From the IMG/VR virus record IMGVR_UViG_3300009509_000006, positions 34,059 to 98,058 of that record: a DNA stretch of 64,000 nucleotides. One strand, given 5' to 3'. Made by a program: the position numbers and the translations under genes. This document shows, one piece after another, positions 15,891 through 24,580 of this stretch. Each line of letters opens with the position of its first letter. Positions within the stretch are counted from its first letter, which is position 1. The DNA is from a virus. The notes below the pieces were generated by a model. It had not been told where the DNA came from. It made no database searches and was given only the letters and a program-made list of their open reading frames with translations.

Positions 15891-18800
15891 TCAGGTCAAC
15901 GTCTTCTGCGTGAATCGGAACCGCACGAACTCGGCAGGCTTCTGTGGCGCCAGAGCGATGTCAATGATCACCTGGCCAGCGTCGATGCTCTCTGGAGAGT
16001 TGTTCGTGCTGTCCACCGTGACGATGAAGGCCTCGGAAGGCTGGGCGCCTGCCAGGATGCCTTCGTTGAACAGATTGAGGAAGAAGCCCTCGAGCTGCGC
16101 CTTGATCCGGGTCCACAGGGCCGGGCCGTTGTTCTCGAACACGATCCAGAACGTCGAGTTGTAGACGCTCCGCTCGGCAAACATGAACATCCGCCGCGTC
16201 GAAATGTAGCGCCAATCGCTCTGATTCGAGATCGTGCGAACGCCCCAGACAGCTCGGCCGGTCGCCGCGCTTGCGATGAGCGGGTTGATCTTGTTCGGGT
16301 AGACCGTGTTCCGCTCTTCGATGTCGGGCTCGGTCTCGAGACCCGTGACGAAGCGGAGCTGGCCGTCGACGACTCCACCGGGAGCCTTGCCGACGTTGCG
16401 GTCGTTGTCGGTCCGCGCGTAGATCCCAGCGATGTGCCCCAGAGGCGGGATCAGAAGGTCTCGGTTGTCCGATAGCGGATCCGCGATCTTCACCCACGGC
16501 CAATACAGGGCGGCCCACTTCGAGAAGCGTTGGAGCGTGTACCGGAACCAGCTGACCGCCTCTTGTGCGGTGAGCGCGGACGGAACGGCCAGGATAGCGA
16601 AGCGGTCGCCACCGTGCGGGAGCGCTTCCCGAGCGTCGCAGTAGTCGAGGATGTCGCCCGTGATCGTCGTGTCGCCGGCCCAGTCTGGCACGATCAACTG
16701 CAAGAGCTCGTCGACCTTGTTGAACGCGAAGATGCCTTCGTAGTTCGGGCTGAGAGTCGGGCTCGTGAACTGGTTTCGCCCCCACTGTGTCGTCGAAGTG
16801 AACGTCCCGTTCGTCCCTTCTGCGTAGCCCTTGGTCGTGTCGCCAAAGTCTTCGTCGTGCTGCGTCTCTTCGGGCTCGGTGTAGTAGTTCAGGACGGCGA
16901 GCGTCCCGTTCTTGATCGGGTGCCCGGCGACCACCGTCACGTCGATCAAGCCGCTCGAGTACGTGATCTCGTTCGTTCCGGCGGCATCGATGTCCCCGGT
17001 CAGATTGCCGGCCCCGTCATCGATGATCGTGCGAGTGCTGTCGTCCGTCGCCGACGTGTACGTGAGCGAGAAGGTGCGAGGCTGCACGGGGGCGTTTCCG
17101 ACATAGTCCTGGATCGTTCGACCGCCCGTTGTCTCGTCCCCGCCGACCAGAACTCGATAGCGCGGGACAGCCTGGAGCTGCCCCGGAGCCTCGTTGCCTC
17201 CGGGCTCGTTGACCACGACCAGATCCGAGAGATCGTTGACCACATCGGCGAAGAACTTGGTCGAGGTGTCGTCCGAGAAGTCGAGCTCTTCGTAGGGCTC
17301 GCTGATCGAGTAGTCCTGGAGCGAGCTGTTGTACTCCAGCACCTGGAAGTCGAAGCGGCTGAACTGCCCGGTCTCCGCAGTGTAGTAGTCGACGTTGCCC
17401 TTCACACGCAGGCGCACGTCATTGCCCCACTCTCCACGAGAGGACGGGTCGAGGTCCCAGGCGTAGATGTTGTAAGTCCACAGGATCGGGCCGCCGTTCC
17501 CGGCGCCAGTGGGGCCAATGGGTGCCGTCGAGAAGTTGAGCGTGTACGACCCGTCGTCGTAGTCGACAACAGAGGCCGCGGCAACATCCCCTGTGATGTT
17601 CCCGGCACCATCATCCGTCGCGGTCTTGGTGTCGCTCGCGAGGTCATAGTCCGCCGTCACAAGCGAGTTGGCATCGATGGCCACGGCGGTGCGCAGAGAC
17701 CACACACCGGTGCGGCAATCCATGATGGCGTACACACCCGAGGGAGGAGGTGTCGCAGCCGTCGCATAGGTCCAACGGTCGATCTTCACCGAAAGAACCG
17801 CTGTGCGAGGTGTTCCGCCTGCTTCCCACTTGAGGGTCACACTCCCACCAAGGTAGGAGAACAACGCCTCGTCGAGACCCGGACCATCGACGCCTCCGGT
17901 CGGTTGCGTCACCGTGATCGCGCCACCGGTCGTGTTCTCGGCCCACGAGGTAACGTTCCCTGCCGTTCCGGGGTTCGTGTTGTAGATGTCGACCTGGGAC
18001 AGGCTCGCGTTCTGCGTCGCGGACTTCAACGTGAGGCCGGAGGCCACACCATTGATCGCCGCACGCATGGCTTCGGCGACATCGTCTGTGGAAGCGACGG
18101 CGCTGATATCGACGGGGACGTTTCCAGCAGTCACCGAGGAATCGTCGTCGAACTCGAACACGGTCGGCGTGTTGATCCCGTCGTCCAGCGTGAACGTATC
18201 ACCATCGACGATCTGCAGAGCGCCGAACGCCGTGACGACCATGCGACCGTCGGCACCTCTGCCGTCCGGGAGCTGTCCTCCAAACTTCGTGGAAGACCCA
18301 TCCCCAACAACCGCACCAGTTCGGCCGCTCGCGTTCGACACGGCGCTCGTCGGCGACGACCCGAGCTCACGCCACCGAATCTCGACAGATTCGGGCACGA
18401 TAGGGGTGTCGCCGTCATTGACTTTCAGCCCGGTTGTGATCGCGGTCTTCGAGAATGCGGTCGTGGTCCCGTCGCCCGTCTCAGCTTCGTAGTCGTATTG
18501 CTTCGACTGAATCTTGGCCTCGGCGAGCGTCGCGTCCCCTGGCACGACACGGACAATGTAGGCGCGCCTTCCTCCGTTCGCGAAGTAGGCCGCCATGGAA
18601 TGGCCCAGGAAGCTCTCTTGCGTGAGCGCCCCGAACTTTCGGGTGTAGTCGTCGAAAGACGTCACCAGCGTTGCAAGATTCTCGGGCCCCTTGGGCGAGT
18701 AGCCGAGGCCGCCAACGGTGGAGGTCGAGACCCCCTGGATCACTTGCACCTGGGACGGCACCTCTTCGATGAAGACGCCAGCACTCAGGATCTCTGCCAC
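15891..18800 (-). CDS. Tail sheath protein with large central insert
   Basis: 969 residues from a GTG with AGGAGG upstream. The N-terminus (GVFIEEVPSQVQVIQGVSTS) and C-terminus (residues about 700-969: ALYWPWVKIADPL, PPLGHIAGIYARTDNDRNV, FEN...LWTRIKAQLEGFF, DIALAPQKPAEFVRFRF) are the conserved sheath domains that contract. T4 gp18 is about 660 residues; the extra 300 or more lie between about 110 and 640 and include beta-sandwich units such as GDTFTLDDGINTPTVFEF. These would decorate the outer sheath surface. One related unit occurs in the fibre-like protein at 1-1514. It is the main contractile subunit of the tail. Confidence 0.9.
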   Translation of the reverse strand: MAEILSAGVFIEEVPSQVQVIQGVSTSTVGGLGYSPKGPENLATLVTSFDDYTRKFGALTQESFLGHSMAAYFANGGRRAYIVRVVPGDATLAEAKIQSKQYDYEAETGDGTTTAFSKTAITTGLKVNDGDTPIVPESVEIRWRELGSSPTSAVSNASGRTGAVVGDGSSTKFGGQLPDGRGADGRMVVTAFGALQIVDGDTFTLDDGINTPTVFEFDDDSSVTAGNVPVDISAVASTDDVAEAMRAAINGVASGLTLKSATQNASLSQVDIYNTNPGTAGNVTSWAENTTGGAITVTQPTGGVDGPGLDEALFSYLGGSVTLKWEAGGTPRTAVLSVKIDRWTYATAATPPPSGVYAIMDCRTGVWSLRTAVAIDANSLVTADYDLASDTKTATDDGAGNITGDVAAASVVDYDDGSYTLNFSTAPIGPTGAGNGGPILWTYNIYAWDLDPSSRGEWGNDVRLRVKGNVDYYTAETGQFSRFDFQVLEYNSSLQDYSISEPYEELDFSDDTSTKFFADVVNDLSDLVVVNEPGGNEAPGQLQAVPRYRVLVGGDETTGGRTIQDYVGNAPVQPRTFSLTYTSATDDSTRTIIDDGAGNLTGDIDAAGTNEITYSSGLIDVTVVAGHPIKNGTLAVLNYYTEPEETQHDEDFGDTTKGYAEGTNGTFTSTTQWGRNQFTSPTLSPNYEGIFAFNKVDELLQLIVPDWAGDTTITGDILDYCDAREALPHGGDRFAILAVPSALTAQEAVSWFRYTLQRFSKWAALYWPWVKIADPLSDNRDLLIPPLGHIAGIYARTDNDRNVGKAPGGVVDGQLRFVTGLETEPDIEERNTVYPNKINPLIASAATGRAVWGVRTISNQSDWRYISTRRMFMFAERSVYNSTFWIVFENNGPALWTRIKAQLEGFFLNLFNEGILAGAQPSEAFIVTVDSTNNSPESIDAGQVIIDIALAPQKPAEFVRFRFTQKTLT

Positions 18801-18812
18801 TGTATCCTCCTA

Positions 18813-19112
18813 TCAGCCCTTCTTGCTCGTCGCCTTTTTCTTGCTTGTCGTCCTCTTCTTCGGAGCCGGCTTATCGGGCTTCGGCTCGGGCTCGACAGGA
18901 GCAGACGCCGTCGCGGGTACGGGCTCAGGCTCGGGGTCTGGTTTCGGGGCTCTCCGAGCGAGAATGCGGAGCTTGTACAGCCGCACAAGCTCCGGCGAGC
19001 CCTCGAGCTCCTCGGGCACCTCGACCCACTTCCGCGGAGGGAAGCTCTGCGAACTGCCGTCTCTCAGAGTAGCGGCACGTGGGCTCCGCGTCTTGTTGTA
19101 GTAGCTAGCCAT
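18813..19112 (-). CDS. Small protein with Pro/Glu linker and basic C-terminus
   Basis: 99 residues. The N-terminal 50 residues (RKWVEVPEELEGSPELVRLY) contain a short amphipathic helix. A Pro/Glu/Ala stretch (about 57-80) follows, then a lysine-rich tail (KKRTTSKKKATSKKG). It overlaps the upstream gene by eight bases and precedes the sheath. The tail could bind DNA or an acidic partner, but no family is recognised. It may be a neck or tail-end accessory protein. Confidence 0.6.
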   Translation of the reverse strand: MASYYNKTRSPRAATLRDGSSQSFPPRKWVEVPEELEGSPELVRLYKLRILARRAPKPDPEPEPVPATASAPVEPEPKPDKPAPKKRTTSKKKATSKKG

Positions 19113-19872
19113 CGTGGATCTCGCTCCGAATCGTCGGGATTTGCGTTACAGCACGCCTCACTTCCGGGGGATTGAGGTCGATTTCACCCTGAACGCGCAA
19201 ACTCAACCGGAACCCTATCTTCCGCGCAGTCACATCGAGGAGCTCGTCTTCCGTGTCGATACTCTCCGCATCAGCGTGGTACGTGCGGACGTCTCCTATG
19301 GTATCAACTACGCGGACGTTGCAATAGGGTTGATAGATGCTCATGACGTAGTGGAAGATCGCGCCAGCCTGGTTTCGCGGGCCTTCCACATTCACCCCAC
19401 CACGGTTGCGGGCGAGCACCTGGATGCCGTAGCTGATATCGAACGGGACCGCCTGGGGCGTGAACTCATAGGAGTCGTACCCATAGACCTTCCGACCGTC
19501 TGGGTACTCGATCACAGTCGGCAAGGCTCCCTTTGCAGGCGCGCGGTATTGCGTGTTGCCCGGATGCCACCGGTTCATTGCCCGCTCTATCCCTTCTCGC
19601 ATCACAGCGATCATGGGCATCTTCGCGTCGGCGAGCATGTCGTCCGGGTTCCCGAAGATGATGGGGATTCCGGGAAGCCCCGGAGGAGGACAGACACCGG
19701 TGATGCCCATGTCCTCGATCGTCGCGATCGTGATGTAGTAGTCAGCTCCGACCTTTGTAGGGTTCAAGGTCAGCACCACCCCGGAGTCGAAGTCCCGGAG
19801 CGTAACGCGCCCACACCGAGCGCGTCCGAGGCTCCGGTCCTCGTGATCCAGGCTAGCAACTACGTTCGGCAT
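19105..19872 (-). CDS. Putative tail terminator / sheath stabiliser (gp15-like)
   Basis: 255 residues. The C-terminal half has VPFDISYGIQVLARNR, IFHYVMSIYQPYCNVRVVDT and DELLDVTARKIGFRLSLRVQGEIDL, the strand-helix-strand pattern of T4 gp15 and related tail terminators that cap the tube and sheath. The N-terminal half (RCGRVTLRDFDSGVVLTLNP, PPPGLPGIPIIFGNP) is less characteristic. The position between neck genes and sheath agrees. The assignment rests on pattern and position, so it is tentative. Confidence 0.5.
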   Translation of the reverse strand: MPNVVASLDHEDRSLGRARCGRVTLRDFDSGVVLTLNPTKVGADYYITIATIEDMGITGVCPPPGLPGIPIIFGNPDDMLADAKMPMIAVMREGIERAMNRWHPGNTQYRAPAKGALPTVIEYPDGRKVYGYDSYEFTPQAVPFDISYGIQVLARNRGGVNVEGPRNQAGAIFHYVMSIYQPYCNVRVVDTIGDVRTYHADAESIDTEDELLDVTARKIGFRLSLRVQGEIDLNPPEVRRAVTQIPTIRSEIHDG

Positions 19873-19876
19873 GGGT

Positions 19877-20278
19877 TTACGCGCCCGCGTTCACCTGGGA
19901 TCGAGCAATCGACAGGGCACGCTCGCCGAGACCGCAAGTGGCCGCCCGAGCGATCCAGATCGCCAGGCCCTTCTGGTCGTTCGGGATTTCGAAGAGCAAA
20001 GCCTCCTCGATCATCTGGTCAATGGCCGTGCCGACGCACTGCATGGCTCCGTCCACAGTGAGCCCGTACTCGACGCCGATCGCATCGACGATGTCCTCGA
20101 TGTAGCGATCGAAGTCGTGCGTGACGCCAGTGATGTTCGTGGCCTTGCCGGTACCAGGCAGACTGCCGTGTCGATCGGTTGCGGCTTCGCCGAGCGCCTC
20201 CTTGGAGGAGTCGAACTCCATGTCGCCAATGATCTTGTCACGGATGCCTTCCAGAACGGCGTTGAATTCCGAATTCAT
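19877..20278 (-). CDS. Hypothetical neck/tail-completion protein
   Basis: 133 residues, mostly helical: MNSEFNAVLEGIRDKIIGDM, HDFDRYIEDIVDAIGVEYG, VGTAIDQMIEEALLFEI, GLAIWIARAATCGLGERAL. Acidic N-terminal half, no known motif. It lies four bases before the gp15-like gene in the tail-completion cluster, which suggests a small structural or assembly protein. Function unknown. Confidence 0.6.
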   Translation of the reverse strand: MNSEFNAVLEGIRDKIIGDMEFDSSKEALGEAATDRHGSLPGTGKATNITGVTHDFDRYIEDIVDAIGVEYGLTVDGAMQCVGTAIDQMIEEALLFEIPNDQKGLAIWIARAATCGLGERALSIARSQVNAGA

Positions 20279-20287
20279 GCTTCTCTC

Positions 20288-21100
20288 CTACGCGCGGATT
20301 CCGAGGGTCTTCTGGAACTTGAAGTAGTCCCCGAGCTGGCTTGCTGACATCCGAGTAGATGCCACCGGACGCTTCCAGCCCCGGTACATCGGATCCATCA
20401 TAGTGCGAACCCAGGCTTTCTGGGAACGAGCAATCCCCAAAAACCCCGACAGGACACGCCGGACAGCGGGGCGCCAGTGAGGTCGAGGCTTCATGCCACC
20501 GAGGCCGAGCTCCAAGCGAAGCGCTTCGAAGGCAATGTCAGGAGCAGCTCGGACCGAAGGCATCGCCTTCTTTTTCTTGTCGCCTCGCACCCCGGCTTTC
20601 GCCAATTGCGGACGCCACTCTTTCTCGTCCCTACGGCGCTGCTTGGCGACACGCTGCACCTCTCGCACATGCACACGGCGCGAGACGAGCCGCGCGTCCG
20701 CCTTCTTCGGAGCGAAGGGTAGGGTGTCCAAAGTCCAAGGGGAAAAGCGGGCCAAGATAGCGATCTCCTCTGGAAGCCTGCGTTGGCGCCGACGAGGCTC
20801 AACATACAGAACCAACTTTTGAGCGTCAACACGGCTTACCCGCTTAGAGCGAGGCGTAGCGCGGACGATCCAGCCACCCTCGTCCTTCGACAGGCCCACG
20901 ATCCGGTCGACACGAAAGGCTTTGCGGTATGCTTTCCAGTCCGTACCCTGGGGCACTTTGGAGAGCACTCGCGTCTCAACGTGCTCCGCAACGACTCGGG
21001 GCACATCGTCCAGAAGAGCTCTTGTCCGGTCCTGCCACTCCTTCAGGAGGCGCGCCAGTTGCTTGACGCTCTCGCCCGGTCTGACCCGAATTTCAATCAT
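20288..21100 (-). CDS. Basic tail-completion-like protein
   Basis: 270 residues from ATG 21100, overlapping the preceding gene by eight bases; an upstream in-frame start at 21136 would lie deeper in that gene and has no better ribosome site. The N-terminus (MIEIRVRPGESVKQLARLLK, VPRVVAEHVETRVLSKVPQG) is reminiscent of head-tail joining proteins of the HK97 gp10 type. The middle and C-terminal parts are extremely Arg/Lys-rich (RRHVHVREVQRVAKQRRR-like stretch, RGDKKKKAMP). High basicity could reflect contact with packaged DNA. Function is inferred from neighbourhood only. Confidence 0.5.
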   Translation of the reverse strand: MIEIRVRPGESVKQLARLLKEWQDRTRALLDDVPRVVAEHVETRVLSKVPQGTDWKAYRKAFRVDRIVGLSKDEGGWIVRATPRSKRVSRVDAQKLVLYVEPRRRQRRLPEEIAILARFSPWTLDTLPFAPKKADARLVSRRVHVREVQRVAKQRRRDEKEWRPQLAKAGVRGDKKKKAMPSVRAAPDIAFEALRLELGLGGMKPRPHWRPAVRRVLSGFLGIARSQKAWVRTMMDPMYRGWKRPVASTRMSASQLGDYFKFQKTLGIRA

Positions 21101-21548
21101 TCGCCTCTCTCGCCAAGGCTCGGGCGTTCTCCGCAAGGAGAGCCGAGAGAGTCTTCGGTCGGTCGCGCTCCAGTTTGTCGACTGTGAGCAGGAAGCCGTC
21201 GCGCTTCACAATGATCTCGTTCGGACGCCTCGGGCGCTCGAGGGGCTCCAGGTCTGTGAGGAAAGAGAGATGCTCTTCGCACACGCCGACCTTGCCGTCG
21301 TGTCCCTTGACGCCGACAGCGTAGGCTGTGTTGTTGCCGCACACGAAGCACCACGAGACCATAGCCTCCGGGGTCAAAGGGCCTTCGTACTCCGGGAACA
21401 CCTTGCCGCCAATCGGTCCACAGCACGACTTGCCAAGGCAGCGCTTGCCTGGGACACCCGCTTCTCGCGCTCGCCAGAACTTCGTGCACGTGGCACAGAC
21501 CATACCGAGGCCCTTGGACATCACAGCTTGGATGGCAGCGACGTTCAT
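21093..21548 (-). CDS. Cysteine-rich putative zinc-binding protein
   Basis: 151 residues with a dense set of metal-ligand candidates: CATCTKFW (18-25), CLGKSCCG (37-44), WCFVCG (66-71) and VGVCEEHL (about 88-95). This pattern fits two zinc knuckles in the first 95 residues. The C-terminus is helical (TLSALLAENARALAREAND). It overlaps the neck gene by four bases (ATGA) and the next gene by eight. No enzymatic motif; probably structural or an assembly factor. Family unknown. Confidence 0.6.
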   Translation of the reverse strand: MNVAAIQAVMSKGLGMVCATCTKFWRAREAGVPGKRCLGKSCCGPIGGKVFPEYEGPLTPEAMVSWCFVCGNNTAYAVGVKGHDGKVGVCEEHLSFLTDLEPLERPRRPNEIIVKRDGFLLTVDKLERDRPKTLSALLAENARALAREAND

Positions 21549-22168
21549 GGACAGGGGCCCTCCGGCGAATCGATGATTTTCTGCTCGGGCGTGAAGGTCG
21601 TATTCCGCCTGATGTCAAAAAGGAACCCTACAAACGCCGGTCCGTCAAACAAGTGCCCGTCGTCGGCAACCTGCGTGACATCGAAGAAGTAGCCCTCGCC
21701 ACCGGAAGCACCATCGAAGTACGGGATCCGCCAGAACTCGAGGATGTCTCCTTCGGAGGGCGCCGGACATCCCACACGCTCGAATTCACGCCTGGGGATC
21801 CACGCCTCCGTGTACCACTCGATCCGAAACCCGGTCTCCTCGGCGGTAGCGGATCCGGGCTCGTGCCCCACGAAGGCAAACATCTTGAAAGGCCCGTTCC
21901 AAGCTCGGTTGATGGGCTCGTTGTAGACGGGATCGACATCGGTGTTGTCTGCGTCGAAGCTGTAGTAGCGGATCTCGACACCGCAGATCCGGATGTGCTC
22001 GTTGGCCCACAGGTCGAAGAGGGGGAGCTCGACGTCGGTCAGGCGCAGAGTGAACGTGGCCAGTTGTTCGCCGTGGACTTCACCGACAACGTGCTTCTCT
22101 TCCTCTTCGTAGCCACCGAGGGATTGAAGGTGCCAGCGCATATCGGGGACGTCGTGCTGCCTCGGCAT
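21545..22168 (-). CDS. Neck protein, gp14-like
   Basis: 207 residues. The block ICGVEIRYYSFDADNTDVDP, then NRAWNGPFKMFAFV, then GFRIEWYTEAWIPRREF and PSEGDILEFWRIPYFDG follows the order of T4 gp14 and its relatives (RGVECYYVPRE, a helical stretch, then PKEGDLIYFP). gp14 closes the head after packaging, together with gp13. The gene directly follows the gp13-like gene. Similarity was judged by eye, so it is probable, not certain. Confidence 0.6.
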   Translation of the reverse strand: MPRQHDVPDMRWHLQSLGGYEEEEKHVVGEVHGEQLATFTLRLTDVELPLFDLWANEHIRICGVEIRYYSFDADNTDVDPVYNEPINRAWNGPFKMFAFVGHEPGSATAEETGFRIEWYTEAWIPRREFERVGCPAPSEGDILEFWRIPYFDGASGGEGYFFDVTQVADDGHLFDGPAFVGFLFDIRRNTTFTPEQKIIDSPEGPCP

Positions 22169-22171
22169 GAC

Positions 22172-22921
22172 TCACCCCGTGATGAAGGGCATTGGCATGC
22201 CCGCCTTGATGATGTCCTCGTCGAGCGTCCGCATCTCTTCCTGCCCTTCCGAGAGAATGTCGCGGCCATCGAGCTGGCGCTCGCCTTGTGCTCCAGGGAA
22301 ACCGGCGTACTTGGATCGTATCCGGCCCACGAGGATCTTCGCGTTGGCGAGCATGTGGCGCCTCACCAGCTGGTGGTCGAAGTGCCGGAGCTCAGTGAAC
22401 GCGATCGAGGCGCTGCTGTAGACGAGCATCATCTGGCCTGAGGTGCGCGGCGCCGGGCTCAGGATCACCTTGCGCGTGTACTCGTCCCAAATCCAGTTTG
22501 CATCCGCCGACATCACCCGCTTCGCCATCTCTGTGTACTGGATTGCCTGCGCCAGGCTCGAGTACAGCCCCGCCGACTCGGGGGCTGCGAAGACGTCGTA
22601 GGGGATCTTCTCGTCTGCCAGGATGTAGGGCGAGAACACCATCGTGAAGTCGTGCGGTGCCGAAGGCAAGAGCACCTCTACAACATCGTCGCAGTCGTCC
22701 GGCACATCGTACTCGACAACATTGGTAGCCACATCGATCAGTCGGTATCGCGCCACGCCCTTCTTCGAGATGAACCAGTCCTTCGCGTCCTCGACGAGGT
22801 CATCGAGGTGCGCGGGGTGTAGCTCCACTTTGAGGATTGGAGCGCCAAGACGACGGAGCACCCACTTCTGGAGTTGCTCTTCGTCCATGACAATCTGGCG
22901 AGAGCGGGCCGAATAGGTCAT
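22172..22921 (-). CDS. Neck protein, gp13-like (head-completion)
   Basis: 249 residues. The N-terminus (QKWVLRRLGAPILKVELHPA, HLDDLVEDAKDWFISKKG) and C-terminus (IRSKYAGFPGAQGERQLDGR, DILSEGQEEMRTLDEDI) are hallmarks of gp13-type neck proteins, which form the ring that binds the portal. Between them is a beta-rich segment with PDDCDDVVEVLLPS. The start overlaps the previous gene by four bases (ATGA). The gp13-gp14 order is conserved in T4-like phages. Confidence 0.75.
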   Translation of the reverse strand: MTYSARSRQIVMDEEQLQKWVLRRLGAPILKVELHPAHLDDLVEDAKDWFISKKGVARYRLIDVATNVVEYDVPDDCDDVVEVLLPSAPHDFTMVFSPYILADEKIPYDVFAAPESAGLYSSLAQAIQYTEMAKRVMSADANWIWDEYTRKVILSPAPRTSGQMMLVYSSASIAFTELRHFDHQLVRRHMLANAKILVGRIRSKYAGFPGAQGERQLDGRDILSEGQEEMRTLDEDIIKAGMPMPFITG

Positions 22922-23313
22922 GCGTCAATGGCCTCAAGCTGCTCAAGGATCGCAGCCTTCACGGTCTTGCGGTCCTTGTTCTCTTCCTCGTACTCGAGAA
23001 CCTCTCGAAGCTCCTCCGCCGTGAACTCGTACTGCTCGACGGTCTCGATGACCTCGGTCGCACGCAGGCTGTCGTAGTCCTCGATGGGGAATTCGGTCTC
23101 GACGGAGGGGTCCAGGTCATCGGGATCCGGACATCCTTCTTCGGGAGCGTCGGCCTCGGCCACCTTCGTGTCGTCGGGCTCCTGCTTTGGCGCCTCCACA
23201 TCCTCGAACAGGTGGGGCATGATCTTCGCCACTTCCTCGGAGACGAGGTCTCCGTATCGATACGCCCTACCACGATGGTAGAGTATCGAACCCTTTGTCT
23301 TCAGCCTTCTCAC
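22918..23313 (-). CDS. Acidic protein with C-terminal HeH/LEM-like domain
   Basis: 131 residues from a GTG with GGAGGT upstream. The N-terminus (ILYHRGRAYRYGDLVSEEVA, KIMPHLFE) resembles short phage beta-hairpin motifs. A Pro/Asp/Glu linker follows (about 40-75). Residues about 80-131 (RATEVIETVEQYEFTAEEL, REVLEYEEENKDRKTV, KAAILEQL) look like a helix-extended-loop-helix fold used by several phage proteins for nucleic-acid or protein contact. It lies upstream of the neck genes. Function unknown. Confidence 0.6.
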   Translation of the reverse strand: MRRLKTKGSILYHRGRAYRYGDLVSEEVAKIMPHLFEDVEAPKQEPDDTKVAEADAPEEGCPDPDDLDPSVETEFPIEDYDSLRATEVIETVEQYEFTAEELREVLEYEEENKDRKTVKAAILEQLEAIDA

Positions 23314-23322
23314 GGGGACCTC

Positions 23323-23970
23323 CTACCCCTCGAGCACAGGGCCCGAGCTCAAAATTTCCGAAGCGACGAGTTCGAGCGGGTCCACCGTGTTCCGCTTCCC
23401 GCTCGCTCGCTCCTCGTAGATATCATCGTCTTCGCCCGGCATCTCTTCGGGACCCTTGTACGGAGAGCGAATGACAGGGTCGTTGCGGTAGCCACCGCGT
23501 TCCCCCTCAAGGAGGGGGCCACGACGCAGGATCTCTTCGGCAAGCGCGTCTTCGACATCAGGGTCAAACAGGCCACCCTCCGGATCCGTAGGTGGCGCCC
23601 CTCGGACCGGACGCGGCTCACGGGCAGGAGCATGCACTGCTCCCTGCGATTCGTGGATCTCACGGCGCAGCACCCGGATGTCGGCACCAAGCTGGTCCAC
23701 ACGACCCGAGAGGTCCTCGACCAACTGGATCAGGTGCACGAGCAGTTTTGCGCTCGGTGGGATCGCAGGCCGCTCGGTATCCTCTCGGGGGTCTCGGTCG
23801 CGCCCCAGGTCTTTCGCTGGGACCGTTCGAGCCGGCGACCTGTACAGGGATTGCCTGGGCGCTCGGGAACGCTCCAGGGCCTCCTCGTCTTGTTCGCGCA
23901 TGGGGCTGATACCCATCCCTCGCAATTGCGAGAGTACGTTCTGAACTCGCTCGTCGCCTCGCCTCGGCAT
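23323..23970 (-). CDS. Head-cluster protein with repeated EIL-x-x-GP-x-LEG motif
   Basis: 215 residues. Residues about 70-110 are a short coiled coil (SAKLLVHLIQLVEDLSGRV). The motif AEEILRRGPLLEG occurs at 144-156 and ASEILSSGPVLEG at 203-215, where it forms the exact C-terminus. A similar APLLEG lies at residues 30-34 of the capsid protein, so these may be maturation-protease sites. The rest is disordered-looking (rich in R, P, D and E). Strong ribosome site (AGGAGG) before ATG 23970. No family recognised; probably a head or internal protein. Confidence 0.6.
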   Translation of the reverse strand: MPRRGDERVQNVLSQLRGMGISPMREQDEEALERSRAPRQSLYRSPARTVPAKDLGRDRDPREDTERPAIPPSAKLLVHLIQLVEDLSGRVDQLGADIRVLRREIHESQGAVHAPAREPRPVRGAPPTDPEGGLFDPDVEDALAEEILRRGPLLEGERGGYRNDPVIRSPYKGPEEMPGEDDDIYEERASGKRNTVDPLELVASEILSSGPVLEG

Positions 23971-24054
23971 CTCTTCCTCCTTCGTCTCCTTAGTCTGGGC
24001 CGAAACGACCCAGCCCGTCCAGTATAGAGACGAGACACAGGCGAAGAAAGGCGC

Positions 24055-24579
24055 CTACTTCCCAGGAAACTCCTTCTTGAGCTTCGATTCCACAGCCTTG
24101 TTCCACGACTTGAGCTTCGGGCCCTCCCACCAGCGCGACGCCGCGGCGCCGACAGCCGCAGCGCCTCCCCAGAAGGGGTCGTACCGCCCGTACAGCTGCT
24201 TCGTGTCCGAGATCTTTGCGCTGGCGTGCCCAACGAGGTGTCGAGCGTTGACGAGCTCCGGTGGAAGGATCATGAGGAGGCCTTCCTTCCTGAGCATCTC
24301 AACAGTGAAGTCCGTACCCTTGAGCATTCCTCGGGCGTCGTCCATCGCGCTTTTGCCAATGTCGAATCCCTGCTCGCGCGTCAGGTACTTGCGCCCGTAG
24401 GCAACGCCCTTCTTCCACTGGGCCTCGGCAAACTTCGATCCGGACAAGGATTTGCCGAATTTGTCCTTGTAGCCCATGAAGGGCTTCTTCCACTCTTCGT
24501 GTGGGACAGGAGGATCGGGAAATTGCGCCTCAAGCTTGCCCTCGAGCAGGTCCCGGCCCTCTTGGATGAAACGTCGCAC
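24055..24579 (-). CDS. Putative internal (capsid-targeted) head protein C
   Basis: 174 residues from GTG 24579, one base after the stop of the preceding gene. It starts MRRFIQEGRDLLEGKLEAQF; residues 1-14 match the leaders of the two genes just upstream. The body is basic and helical (KKPFMGYKDKFGKSLSGSKF, WKKGVAYGRKYLTREQG), with a Gly/Ala-rich hydrophobic stretch (WGGAAAVGAAASRWWEG) near the C-terminus that could insert into a membrane. A cut after LLE at residue 13 is plausible. Enzymatic function unknown. Confidence 0.65.
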   Translation of the reverse strand: MRRFIQEGRDLLEGKLEAQFPDPPVPHEEWKKPFMGYKDKFGKSLSGSKFAEAQWKKGVAYGRKYLTREQGFDIGKSAMDDARGMLKGTDFTVEMLRKEGLLMILPPELVNARHLVGHASAKISDTKQLYGRYDPFWGGAAAVGAAASRWWEGPKLKSWNKAVESKLKKEFPGK

Positions 24580-24580
24580 A

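Noticed and set aside
16530-19175. 881-codon open frame on the plus strand
   Set aside because: It lies antisense to the sheath gene and its neighbours. High GC removes stops from antisense frames; the protein is Arg/Val-rich with no motif and no ribosome site.
24021-24049. TATACT as a promoter before the 215-residue head gene
   Set aside because: The -10 is good (24026-24021) but no -35 resembling TTGACA lies 16-18 bp upstream; kept only as a note.
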